From Gossypium raimondii (Eukaryota; Streptophyta; Magnoliopsida; Malvales; Malvaceae): 64,000 nucleotides of DNA. The number at the start of each line of letters is the position of its first letter. Position 1 is the first letter of the stretch. The notes under the pieces are model-generated. The model was given only the letters and a program-made list of their open reading frames with translations, did not search any database and was not told the DNA's origin. Below, piece after piece: positions 35,435 to 47,489 of the stretch. The position numbers were made by a program, and so were the translations under genes. The DNA lies in the NCBI RefSeq assembly GCF_025698545.1, contig NC_068565.1, positions 6,262,001 through 6,326,000 on the forward strand, read 5' to 3'.

Positions 35435-35916
35435 TGTTAGAAGTCAAAGCGACTTCTCAAAGTCGGAAAAGCATGAAGCTAAGAGTGGCTTTACAAATTG
35501 GTTTAAAACGTGGCATGAAATTAGTGGCAAAACAGCAACATGAAAGCTTGCTGAAAGTTTCTTAAAGATTGAAATTGTGTAATGATAAGGATAAACAAAG
35601 CATTAACAGTGGAGCTTATTGGATAACCATGGATTTGCTCGAAGCTTTACAAGCTTATTACAACAGCCTTTAAGTCTATTTATGTTATGTTATAAATAGC
35701 CCTTATGTTAGTGTGTGTGCATCACAAGTGAAAGAAATAGAAAAAAAAAAGGAATATTGTGTGTGCAGTAGAAAGTGGCGTGAGTTAGAGTAAAAAGAAA
35801 CTAGCGGCAACTAGTAAGTGAGAAATATATATATATTTGTAATTTGCTATTGTTTGATAGATATTGTGTGAGTAATAAAGTTGTTTCGATTGTAAGGGTT
35901 AACTACGCTTCCAACA
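35435..35916 (+). repeat. copia-2 3' LTR (482 bp)
   Basis: Starts TGTTAGAAGTCAAAG after a purine-rich TAAGGAGAAA and ends CGCTTCCAACA, with TG and CA termini and a TATAAATAG box near 35690. Confidence 0.8.
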
Positions 35917-36563
35917 TTTATCAACTCTGGCCGTATACATGGCACACCGTACTCAGCATGGTTACTAGTCACTCTCGATCAACATTACTTAACAATCCGC
36001 AGCTGTTAAGAGGAATTACCTATATTTAGTATCTTTCCACCTTCAACATAATATATTTCAAGGCTCTTTGAATCATAACCTAGAGACCTTTTTCGAAAAA
36101 GAAACTTCGAGAATTTTCTGTACCTAATAGAATTTAATAACACGTTATCTACATCCTCCTGATCAACCTCATTAACAAACCCATTCACACAACTGAATTC
36201 TAGGGTTCCTGTAAATTTCCCCCATGGCAGTACCTTTATTTAAATTATCCAAATCCAGGTAAGCTTTTTTCTTTTGGTTTCCATCCCCATTGTGGCTTGT
36301 CTCCTTCCTCCATTTCTAAGTTCTAACCATCATCAACGTTGTTCCAAACTTTTTCAAACACTTATCAATTTTTTATATAAAAAATTATTTTTTTTCTTTC
36401 TTGGCTATTTTTTTCCCAATCAAATATTTTTTTAATAAAATGAAAAAGAGTCATGACAATGATGTCATGTTGAAAGCAAACCCCAAAAGTTTTCGGGTTA
36501 CCTTATCTTGAAGGGCTCTAAAAGATAAAGGTTTTAACTGCTTTTTTTTTAAAGTTATTCAAG
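35917..36563. other. Unassigned region between copia-2 and the TNL-C block
   Basis: No match to other parts of the window. An ATG near 36223 opens a short frame (MAVPLFKLSKS) ending in CCAG|GTAAGC at about 36258, which could be a relic first exon, but there is no second exon. A 60-aa minus-strand frame at 36006-36188 has no recognisable domain. Confidence 0.3.
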
Positions 36564-38576
36564 AGTTTCAATTTCTTTTGTAAAATAAAATTTTATTTCT
36601 TGAATTTTATTTTATTTCGGGTTTTTATTTTATCTTCACCGAATTCATTTATGAATGTGAAGTTGGATTATTTAATTTTGGATGTAAAGTTAGATTTCTA
36701 AGTTGGTATTATCAATAAAAGATATTTTTATGGAAGGAAGTAAGGATAATGTTAAGGAGAAATTTCTTCATGAAAATTTTCTTCCTTTCATTTTTCTAAG
36801 TAGATTGAGATAGAGTGGGATGGATTTGAGTGAAAAGAAAGGTTGATGTGTAAGGCATAATAATATATATATATATATATAAATATTTTTTATATATAAT
36901 TTCTTCCCCTATACATTATAGATGCTACATAATCTATTGCTAATAACATTATATTACAACATTATAGCATTCACCAAAAACTTAACTAAAGATATGAAGA
37001 TATTTTTTCTCCAAGCTGTTTGCTTTTTATTTTTTGTTTTGTTCAACGGTGGTGTCAACCTTCGGGCTGGCTATTGCCTATCTATTTCTTCTCCCATTAA
37101 CCTTTTCTTTCTTCCTTCTTCTCATCCACTATACATGTCTTCTCTCTTTTCAGTTTATAGATATATTTTGTGGGTATCTTTATTGTCTTCACAAGTTGTG
37201 ATGGACAGATGACGGTGACTGTCGTTCATTAAAACCCCACTAACCACTAGTAATTTTTATTAGAATGTGGGTGGTTCTTCGTCAACTTCTTAATATGTTT
37301 CTGTTTTGAGAGTTTTTTAAATTAATAAATGACTTCACGTGTCAATTTGGATCCGTATTATCTTAAGTTTTATATTTTTTTGTTCGTTTTTTTATTGTTT
37401 AATACATATTCAGTTTTAGAAGTTTTTGTCTGCTCTTGTAGCACATTTTTTTAGTCTTGCTTATGCATGTAATCTTAGTTTTACAAGTGATTTTAAGGAT
37501 GATTTTGTTGTCGTCCTCTCTAGTTTGATGAATGCTCGATCCTTTTGTCGATTTTTGCTCGATGTTTTGGACCATTCGACGCTGATTTTCTTATCGTATT
37601 AAGTGCTTGCAATCATTCTAGATATATTGTGCTTGAGTTGTGACAAAGTCAATTGTCAACGTGTCATAATATTCAATTGATGCTAAGGCTAAAGCTTTCG
37701 TTGTGTTGATGGAGCTTGTCATTCACCATCTACGACGAGTGTTTGCTATTTTTTCTCTGAATTGCATGGTTCCATTTATTGAATAAATTAATAAATTTAC
37801 CTTTAAAAAGAAAAAGTAAAGATACGATGAAAAAGGAACCATGTGTACCAGGGAAAGTTAAAGCAGTACATATAATTAAGGAACCACATAAGTTAATACT
37901 AGTCAATTGTCAAAGACTAGAACAACTTTTATGATTAAAATATTTATTTAGTAATTGATTGATATATCGTTTTATTTAGAGAATATATAGTTTATTTTTA
38001 AAACAATATAATTTTAATATCTTTTAAATTACAAAAAAGCTCAAACTAATAATGAGAATAATGGTAATTAAGTTTAATTATTACTAATAATGTGAAATAG
38101 TATGGTAAGAAGCACTTAATCAATATATTCAAAATGTGTTGGATTTGTGGGATTCTTATAATTGAGTGAGAAAAGAAAAAGAAAGAAACAGAATCAAATG
38201 AAAATAGAAAATAAAGTTGAATGTGTCAAAACAAGTAGAATGCTTTTTCTTTTCAACGTTAATTTCATGTGAATTACTATTCCTTCAACTTGGTTTGTCT
38301 TTTGCAATCATTACAATATTGATAATCAAGTTTATTGTAGATTAATCATTAATCTCTAGTAGAAGAGCCTAGTTACTACTACTCACTCTCCATCAACTTT
38401 CCTCCAAATATAGCACTTCTTAATGTTTGTTTTGAGAAACTACCTCTCTTCTTTTGTTCTCAGTTTGTTTAGAGGTGTGTTAATTGGCCAGCCTTTCTGC
38501 GACAAAAAAGAATCTTGAAAATCTCCAAGTACCAAGTAAATCCCATCGATTTCTTCAACTTAGCTACTAAGTTCCA
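36564..38576 (+). repeat. 5' flank of TNL-C, segmental duplication copy 2
   Basis: Begins with the same AGTTTCAATTTC that opens the window and stays collinear with 1-2133. It includes the copy of the 14-bp-repeat insertion, whose right repeat is mutated to AAGTAAAGATACGA. The candidate TATA element reads TAGAAG near 38359-38364. Confidence 0.85.
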
Positions 38577-41500
38577 ATGGTTAGATTCGATAATGAGACA
38601 TCCTCCTCTTCCTCCTCCTCATCATCATCATTGGAATCATCTTCTTCAGTTTCTCGAGGGAAATATGATGTTTTCTTGAGTTTCAGAGGTGAGGATACCC
38701 GCAGAAATTTCACGGATCATCTTTATGCTGCATTCAAAAGGAGAGGAATCACCACTTTTAGGGATGACGAAAAGCTCGAGACAGGTGAACCCATAGCACC
38801 TGAGCTCTTCAAAGCAATTCATGAGTCATGGTGCTCCGTAATCGTTTTGTCGGAAGGGTATTGTTTCTCGAGTTGGTGCCTACAAGAGCTTTCCGAGATT
38901 ATTCAACAGAAAAACGACAAGGGACATAAAGTCTTCCCTATTTTCTATTATGTGGAGCCATCTGATTTGAGAAAACAAACCGGAAAAGTTCTAGAAGCTT
39001 TTCTTAAGCATGAAAATAATTTCCAGGACAACAAAGAGAAGACACTAAGGTGGCGATCTGCTTTAACTCAAGTAGCTAACATCAAAGGATGGCACTTGAG
39101 TAACAGGTAACTATCATATTCTTTCACTTCAATAATATCTTACCAGCATCAAGTTTGAAATTTGAGGCATTAGCTAAGGATTGTGCCCTTAAAGTTTCAC
39201 TAAGCTATTTCCTTTGCTTTGTATTTGAAGGCATGAATCAGAACTTATTGGAGAAATCATTGAAAAGGTATCAACAAAATTATGTCAAACGTTTGCAAGT
39301 GCTCCTACTGACATGATTGAAATTGAATCACGTTTGGAAGAGTTAAATTGCAAAATAGGCATAGGGGAGGAAGATGATAGTGTTCGGATTATAGGGATTT
39401 GTGGTATGGGCGGGTTAGGTAAAACAACTCTTGCAAGATTTGTTTATACCCAAATTTCAAGTCATTTTGAAGGCCAAAGCTTTCTGGCCGATGTTCGTGA
39501 AGTTGCGGAGAAACATGGACTTGTTTATTTGCAGAAACAACTTCTTTACCAAATATTTCCAGAGGAAAGTTTCAAGTTTTTTAATGTTCATGATGGGAAT
39601 GACATCATAAGTCGTATGTTATCTCATAAAAAGATTTTTGTTGTTATTGATGATGTGGGTAACATACAACACTTAAAATGTTTGATAGGCAGGCGAGCTT
39701 GGTTTGGTTTAGGAAGCAGGATCATCATAACAACAAGAGACGAGCATCTGCTGCAAATCTACGGAGTGGATGATGTGTATAATCCGACGAAATTGAATGC
39801 CAAGGAAGCACTTCGCCTTTTCAGTTTGAAAGCTTTCAAAAGTGAAACACCTGCAATGGAATTTTTTGAGCTTTCTAAACGTGTAGTGGAATATGCCAAT
39901 GGCCTTCCGTTAGCTCTTGAAGTTTTTGGTTCTTTTCTGTCTGGCAGATCAGATGAAGCTCAATGGAGAAGTGCTATTGAAAGACTTAAAAAGGAGTCCA
40001 ACAAAGAAATTCTAGACAGGCTTCAAATAAGCTTTGATGGGTTAGAAAATCGGAGAAAGATATATTTTGGATATTGCATGCTTCTTCAAAGGAGAAGACA
40101 AAGATATGGTAACCAAAATTCTCGATGGTTGTGGCTTTTTCCCGGATATTGGAATAGATGTTCTCATCAAGAAATCTCTTGTAACAATTGATGAAGACAA
40201 CAAATTGTCGATGCATGACTTGTTACAAGAGATGGGAAGGAAAATTGTTTACCAAGAATCTCCTAATGAACCTGGAAAACGTAGTAGATTGTGGGACGAA
40301 AAGGATACTAATTATGTGCTAATAGGAAACACTGTAAGTCTTTAGCACTATTAACTGTTACTCCACCCTTGAATATTTGTTGATTCATACGATACTAGGA
40401 TGCAAGTCTAGCTTTGAACTATTTTTGGACGTGCATTGCACTGTTAAGTCATTAAATTTACCGTATTAATTAGTTGATTGCTCTGATTTTCAGGCAACGG
40501 AAGCTGTTCAAGGTCTAGTCATCGATTCTGTCAGGTGTAAATTCATACACCTATCTGTGTATATGTAGTTGATTACTCTGTATATTGTAAAGCTCATTCC
40601 TCTTTTTCCTTGGTGGTTATCAGGAAACAGAACACTTGGACTTTGAGTGCTGATGCCTTTTTGACGATGAACAGGCTAAGACTGCTCAGAGTCTTCAATG
40701 TTCCGAGTTCTCGTGGTTTCAAATATCTTAGTAACGAGTTAAGGCTTTTAGAATGGCATGGATATCCTTTCAAATCCTTCCCTTCAAGCTTCCAACCAGA
40801 GAACCTTGTTGCACTTCTTCTGCCATATAGCCGCATTGAAAAGTTGTGGAAGCCAAACATGGTAAGAGTTACTTTGTTTGATCAATTAATTTTGACCAAG
40901 ATAACATAAACACAAAATACCCAAAATAAAATGGCATTTAATCTTTGGTTTTCTGTTTCATTTTTTTCTTTTACAGCCTTTAGATAAGTTAAAATTGGTC
41001 GACCTCAAAGGCTCTAAAAACCTTGTGAAAACACCAGACTTCAGTATGGCCCCAAATCTTGAAAGTTTGATTCTGGAAGGTACTGGAATAGTAGATATTG
41101 ATCCTACCGTAAAGTTTCTAAGGAGGCTGAAGCTTTTGAATTTAAGAAACTGCAAGAGACTTAGGATTTTCCCATCCAAAATTGGGAATGGATCTCTACA
41201 AACATTAATTCTTTCAGGTTGCTCAAATATAGACAGGATTCCAGAGATTGTGGGGGAAATGGAATGTCTGAAAGAGCTTTGTTTGGATGGGACTGGTATT
41301 AAAGAACTTCCCTCTTCAATTGGACATCTCAGGAGTCTTATGTTGCTAAATTTGAAAGATTGCAGTAAGCTTGAGAGTCTCCCAAGCAGCATAGGTGGGT
41401 GTGAATTCCTTAAAACTCTTCTTCTCTCTGGCTGCTCTAAACTTAAAAATTTTCCAGAGAGTTTGCGACAACTAGAATCTTTGGAGGAGCTTAACCTGAG

Positions 41501-42810
41501 TGAGACTGCCATAATGACACCACCATCCTTCATCTTTCATTTGAAAAATCTCAAGTTTCTTTCTTTCCAAGGATGCAAGGGACCACCGTATAGAGTACGA
41601 TCACATTGGCGTTTTATTTCTAGGCCCACACCAAGACTTAGTACGAACTCTATGACCTTGAACCTACCTGTTATTTTGTCTGGTTTGAGTTCTTTGAAGG
41701 AGTTGAATTTAGATGACTGCAACCTTAATGATGGGGCTATTCCTAATGATATTTGCAGCTTGTCCTCGTTGGAAATTCTACGGCTTAGTGATAACAATTT
41801 CATCACCCTACCTGCAACTCTTAGTCGACTTTCCAAGCTTACTAGTCTAGTACTGACTGACTGTAAAAGGCTTAAATCATTGCCCGAGCTACCAGCAAGC
41901 ATAAAATTATGGTTAGATGGTTGTGGTTCACTGGAAGCAGTTGCAAATTCGACTACAGCTTTCAATTCACGGGTTGATGGATATATTTGTGCTTTTAACT
42001 GCTTCAAATTGGCAGAGGGTAACGATGCAGTAACAATGCTGAAGACACGGCTGAAGGTTAGTACCTTTATTTTTTTCTATTATTGCTCCCATTGATTTAT
42101 GGTGCTAGTTTAAGAAAATGTGTCTTTGTTTGCAGCTAGTAGCAAATGCAAGAACAGAAAGTTGTTACATTGTCATACCGGGAACTGAAATCCCAAAATG
42201 GTTTAGCAGTCAAACGGATGACTCTTCAAAATCTATAATAAAGATGCAATTGCCTCCCAATTTTCTGAATGATACACAGTTCTTAGGATTCGCTTTCAGC
42301 TGTATTTTCTTCTCTGACTTCAATAATAAACCTCGAAGGGGGGAGCATATTTCGTATACATTTGTTATCCATGGTAGAAATTTCTCCGGAGAATTTAAAA
42401 CAGTCTATTTTCATTTAGAAGGTAAATCTACGAGAGTGACCAAAGACCACCTTTGGATACATTATTTGCCTCGTAATGGCATTGATTTGTTGTCCCTGGA
42501 GGAATTAGAATGCGAAGAAACTGAGGTTTCTGGATCCAGCACAGATATGTTGAAGGAAAGATTTGAAATTGAGGTTGCATTCGAAATCTGGGGCATCAAT
42601 TCCATGGTGAAGAAATGCGGGGCTCAAATAGTGTATGAGGAAGATTTGGAAGAGATGGACCAAACCATACATGAACATAGCGGGTCAACTTCTTCAAATT
42701 TTGATGATATGCATTCAAACAGTGGATCAAACGGGAATAATAATGGCGCTCTTGTCAAGAGAAAATGGTTAAGCCTTCACTTATTTACAGTGATTGATAT
42801 ATGCTGTTGA
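38577..42810 (+). pseudogene. TNL-C: TIR-NBS-LRR gene with NB-ARC frameshifts
   Basis: Same gene model as TNL-A: exons 38577-39106, 39231-40333, 40494-40534, 40624-40861, 40977-42056, 42136-42810, all GT-AG. The TIR (ten-Ser leader, SSWCLQEL) and P-loop GMGGLGKTT are intact; kinase-2 reads VVIDDVGN, with Asp-to-Gly at the position that is Asp in the others. Exon 2 has two 1-bp deletions relative to A and D: AAAAA to AAAA at 40046-40049 and TTTTT to TTTT at 40065-40068. The frame is lost just before the RNBS-D motif and stops at 40189-40191, predicting about 496 aa. MHD, LRR and C-JID (IPGTEIPKWFSSQ) remain open downstream; exon 5 is intact at 360 codons. Without the two deletions the gene would encode about 1222 aa. 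Both lesions are homopolymer contractions, so a consensus error is a real alternative. Confidence 0.85.
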
Positions 42811-43033
42811 CTCCTGTTTTATAAGGCTAATTTACTTCATATCTTCGTGCTTTTCCAGGTTGAATGCGAAAGCAGGCGATCAGCGGAACAAAACTCTATT
42901 TTGTGGAATCTGTCAATCATATGTTGTAAACCATCGACTTCTCTCCTAGCTTTACATTGTTTTATCCATTTTCTTTCATATAGATTTATCATTTTCGGAC
43001 AACTTGTGTTTCAGTTTTGTTATAGACGGAAAA
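42811..43033 (+). other. 3' end of TNL-C with possible alternative last exon
   Basis: Matches 6370-6592 of TNL-A, including the TTTTCCAG acceptor candidate at 42852-42859. After 43033 the sequence diverges from the TNL-A side. Confidence 0.35.
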
Positions 43034-43905
43034 TACAATTGGTTAAACTCATTTAATTAGCTAAGTCAGTAGAGTTTTCTCTATCGGCTTTGTTATCGAA
43101 TTTTTCTGAACTTACTGACTAGTCATTGAAATAAAGAGAAAGCAGAGTGAGGAAGAAAAAACTAAGTTCGTTTTCTAAACGACTTGTGGTGCCATACATA
43201 AAATTCTTGTTAAATGTTGATATATTATCTTAATTGCTCAGTTAATATTAAACAAATTTATATATAGTTTAATAATTTTAGTTAGAATATAATTTTTCGA
43301 TATAAACATTAATTCTTTTTTCTATTTAGGTTGCTTAATAAATTTTATTATTTTTGAATAATGAAATAAGCTTCAAAGTTAATCAAGACTATTCTATATT
43401 GGGTTTAATTAATAATAGAAATTTTAAAACATTGGATAATAGCATAGTCATTCTATCGTTGGATAACATTTTGAAATGTGCGTTCAAGAAGAAATTGAAG
43501 CGTAATCATTTCCTTCTTTTGAGTAACCATTGTATTCTAGGGACAACATTTTCAGACCAGTTGTGCCACAGTAAAGAGACTAAATTAAGAAAGCTTCTTG
43601 GAAGTGCCTTGCCTATAGCCTTTCTCATTACTTATTCTTTTAGCATTATTCTACTTGGTTGTATTAGTCCATCCCAAAACCACTATATACAACAATTTTA
43701 GGATACATATACTTCATGAAAAATGAAGAGTCTAAGGTAACATATTGAGAAGTGTATAGAACCACACTTCAAGGTACAAAACAGAAAATTTGAAATTAAA
43801 GTTTAATTACGAGCCAACAAATTTTTACATTGCAAGCTAGAGATTTATAGTTTGAATCTCATTGATAGATTAAGCCTAACATGTTCTTGACAGATTGGTC
43901 AAGTT
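43034..43905 (+). other. Region without recognised gene; 115-aa open frame at 43354-43701
   Basis: The 115-aa frame is intact and has a hydrophobic stretch near its end (ALPIAFLITYSFSIILLG), but I recognise no domain and there is no second copy for comparison. The surrounding DNA is AT-rich. A match to TNL or retroelement coding sequence was not seen. Confidence 0.3.
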
Positions 43906-46900
43906 TGCAAGCCGAGTTTCTATTTCTTAAAAGTTTTTATTATATAATTGTTACACTCTTATGAACACCAACCCGAAAACCAGATAAGGTTCGGGTCTCC
44001 TACCCGAGACCTGAATAGGGCTCACTAGATGAATACGGGCAAGCCTTACAGTATGAAGCTCACAAGGAGTGTTCGCAAGAGGAGCTCGCGGATCCTGCTC
44101 ACTCATGATAGGGAGTGTTCGCAAGGGGAGCTCGCGATCTCAACTCGTCGATGCCCAAGGAGTGTCCACTAGGCAACCCAAAATAATACACGTTTTCGGC
44201 ATGCATAGAGTTTGCTAGGAGTCAATTCTATGAACAGAAGCTATGTATATAAATATTCTATTGTCCCCTCTAATGAGACACAATGAAAATTTACTTAACA
44301 ATTGGTGCGGTGAGCGTGGACAAATTTCCAACCGACAGATTTCTTAATGAAGATGGTTCACCCAAATAAGAATTTCCCTTTCAATCTTTCGTCGAGACAG
44401 GTTGGAGCCTCGAGTTCTAGCAGTTAACCTAATGAAGTAGATTTGTTTGCCGATCAACTAGAGAACTTCGACAATGCTGCCTATCAGGGAGTTTTCGGTC
44501 CATTGGACTTGAACATATCCACTGGTTGTGGGTTGCCACTCCTTCACAACCAATAAGCATCGTCACATTAGTTCATTGCTCTCAATGAGCAAATGAAGTT
44601 AATGAAAGATCAAATGGTTGCACAAAAGGAACGGTTCGAGCAACAATAGACTTTTCAGCAAGAGTTATTGAAATAGAATAAAGAGTTAAGAAGGAAGGTA
44701 AACTCTGACACTTCTAATTTTCATGACAATGTGAATGCACAGGACAAAGCTCCAGGTATGCATACAAGAGAATAGCAAAATGAGATGGATGAGTTGCAAC
44801 GGGACGTGAGAACGTTGCACCCTAAGTCTCAAGACATGGATTGACACCATTTAATGCAATACAATTATTATAGCTGAGAGCATCGGATTTTAAAAAGTGT
44901 AAAGCATTTTCCACGACACTGAAAGGGAGTGCGAAAGATTGGTACTTGTCCCTTTCTTAAGGCTCAGTTCAAAGTTTTTCTCAATTGGGCCAGATGCTCT
45001 TGGAAAGATTCAGACTCCACAAGGCAACCATGAGCACGCCTAGGGGTTAATGTCAATGAAACAGAGGGAAGGAGAGTCTCTCAAAGATTATGTGAAGCGG
45101 TTTCATACAACGAATTTGAACACGAAGAACTTGGAGGATCAGTGGGCTATCGATGCTTTCATCATGGAGGTACAAAATGATCATGTACAATACTCTTTTA
45201 CCGATAACAGGATATAAAGTTTGGCAGATCTGTACCAGCGAGCCTACAAGTTCGTAAAGGCAAAGGAGATTAAAAAGGTATCACATAGTATTGTTCAGAG
45301 GGAAGACAAGCAGTTTAGAAACTGAGAGGCAACTCACAGCAAACAGGGCCCTCCTAACCAGTCATTGCGAGCAAGAGGTGATAGCTAGTAGAGAAATCAG
45401 ATGCAATGTGATTCTCCCAAGGCTCCCCAGAGATCTCAACTAGAGCATACTAGGAAGTACATTCCCTAAGGTGTGTTTAAAGTTTACACTTATTTGAATG
45501 CTACCCATTCTTACATTCTGAACCAAGAAAAAAGTCTTGGTATCCTGCCCAAGCCATCTCCAATGAGGCATAGTACAAGGAGGTCCAACTCGAGAGACAG
45601 ATGTGCCTTCCACAATGATGTTGGACACAAAACTAAGGATTGTTTCACTCTAAAGGATGTAATCGAAGAAGCAGTGAGAAATGACGAGCTTGCCTAGTTT
45701 GTTGATCAAGGTGTTTCCCAACAAGGTCAGACTTTAGATGGTGATCCCAAGGGTAAATAGAAGGTTAAAGGTACCATCCATGTAATTGTAGGAATAGATG
45801 AAAAGTGGGTAAGTTCTAGTGCAAAAAAGAATGCGCAGATGAGAAGTGTAATGTCTATTAACACCCCTAAAAGGTCATGTCAACAGGGAAGATAGAGCGT
45901 TAAATTTGGTAATAATGATGAGGAGTTGATATGTGACAAAGAGGGTAATGATCTGATGGTTTTGTCTACAACAATAGTAGGTTTTAAGTTTAAAAGGATA
46001 CTTGTAGACAGTGGTAGTGTAGTAGAAATGTTATCTTGGGAAGCGTATCAGAAGACAAGGCTAAAGGAGCAAGCATTGTCCAAAGCTAGCCCACTGTATG
46101 GTTTTGCAAACTATCCTGTTAAGGTGAAAGGCTCGACCACTTTACCTGTCACCTTGGGGGATAACGAGCATACAACTATGGAGTATGTCCAGTTCTTTGT
46201 TGTAGACCATCCCATGAAGGACAATGCTATCTTTGGGCTACCAATAATGAGGATGAAAAAATCGGTTACTACAACGTTCTACATGAATATTAAGTTTTCA
46301 ACAAGGATGGTGGTTGGATTTTTGAGATTGGATCAGTGAATTACGAGGTAATAACATATGTTGTTGGTTAAGCAATTCCAAGAGCCAGTAGTTAGAGGAT
46401 AGAGTTCGCGGGGGACAGAGTTACCAAGTCAAGTCTTGGACTTGAATAACGTGGATGTGAGGGATGAAGAAAGAAGTAAGAAGCAGTAGAGCATACTGAG
46501 ACTTTACAACTATTCTGTGACAATGAGGAAAGAATTGTAAAGATTTCATCAGCGTTGGTAACAGAAGACAAGAGCATATTGATTCGGTGTGTGAAGGAAA
46601 ACTCAGACGTTTTTGCTTGGTTAGCGGCAGACATGCCAGGGGTAGACCCTCAAGTGATCGTCCACAAGCTAAATGTGCTCCCAGGGTCAAAATCGGTTAA
46701 GCGGAAAAAAGAAAGTTCATTCTGCAAGTGGTAGAGACAATAAAACAAGAGGTAGCTAAACTATTATCAGTAAGTTTTATCAGGGAGGTTAAGTATACAG
46801 AATCAGTTTCAAATGTAGTTATGGTGAAAAAAGCAAATGACAAATGGAGAATGTGTATTGATTTCACTAACCTTAATAAGGCATGCCTTAAGGACAGTTT

Positions 46901-47042
46901 CCCTCTACCTTCAATTGACCGTTTGGTTGATGTCTCTACAGGTCACAGATTTATAAGCTTTATGGATGCCTTCTCGGGCTATAACCACATATTGTTGGAT
47001 CAGGATGGCCAGGAAAAGATATCATTTATCATTGAAGAATGA
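43906..47042 (+). mobile_element. Ty3/gypsy (Tat-like) fragment gypsy-2, gag to start of RT
   Basis: LTR 43949-44300 and primer-site-like TTGGTGCGGTGAGCG as in gypsy-1. Decayed gag runs to the zinc knuckle CAFHNDVGHKTKDCFTLKD (45599-45655), which has the CxFH..GHxTxDC pattern. The protease (RILVDSGSVVEMLSWEAY) is open at 45926-46339. The start of reverse transcriptase is open at 46728-47042 with WRMCIDFTNLNKACLKDSF and FMDAFSGYN, typical of the Tat group. It breaks off at about 47042, before the catalytic YVDD. It extends ~800 bp further into pol than gypsy-1. Confidence 0.87.
43949..44300 (+). repeat. gypsy-2 5' LTR (352 bp)
   Basis: TGTTACACTCTTATG to ATTTACTTAACA, matching 26284-26637. 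Contains tandem-like GTTCGCAAG.GGAGCTCGCG words near 44070-44130 and a TATAAATATTC box near 44248. Confidence 0.75.
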
Positions 47043-47489
47043 CTTTTCTTAAAACACCCTATACCCGACCTGGTCGCCAAGCCTAGATACGGGATGCCAC
47101 ACCACTATCCCATCTTATGTCCATCGAATAGGAAGCTAGATTCAAGCAAACCAGTCATCTTTTGTTAACTCGTATAAGTTTTAAGACGTCTCAACAGTTA
47201 GTTAACATTGTTACTTGCAAATAATATGTTAATCAATCATAAACTCTACCAAAGTTATGTATAAGAGCTAATTAGCAAAATTTCATAGAAATGTCCATAG
47301 GTATCTATATTGATATTCAAGTATCGATATTTCCCTTTATTGGTATTGATACCACTTGTAAAAATGATACCAAATGAACTTATTGTTTCTCGATTAAAAA
47401 ACCCAACTATCGAAAACTATCGGTACCACTGAACCAAGTATCGATATTTATTCCCTGAGTATTGATACTCAAGCAAAAGTATCCATACC
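47043..47489. mobile_element. LTR-like fragment with TATCGATA words
   Basis: Begins near AAACACCCTATACCCGACC and carries several ATCGATAT/TATCGATA words, a composition seen in plant LTRs. Only the last ~54 bp (47436-47489), continuing at 49802-49852, is shared with 6591-6690. No coding signal or clear end. Confidence 0.35.

Larger units (their letters stand above)
32747..35916 (+). mobile_element. Ty1/copia fragment copia-2, integrase to 3' LTR
   Basis: A 5'-truncated copia. Integrase core MYFLTFIDDFSRKS with YTPQQNGIAERKKRT is open at 32854-33228. Integrase C-terminal and reverse-transcriptase parts follow with frameshifts and stops (KGYK, then DYDEVFA near 34140; CLYINDMIFTRNK near 34490, where the usual YVDD is YIND). 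RNase H (SACEVEYTAI, IYVDNKSTISLAKN) is open at 34996-35289. The 3' LTR is 35435-35916. The reverse-transcriptase region is split by a 156-bp insertion at 33974-34129. The 5' LTR, gag and protease are missing; the left border is the TNL-flank fragment. Confidence 0.88.

Noticed and set aside
36223..36258. Short first exon of an unknown gene
   Set aside because: Only 12 codons with a plausible donor; no downstream exon or homologous copy in the window.
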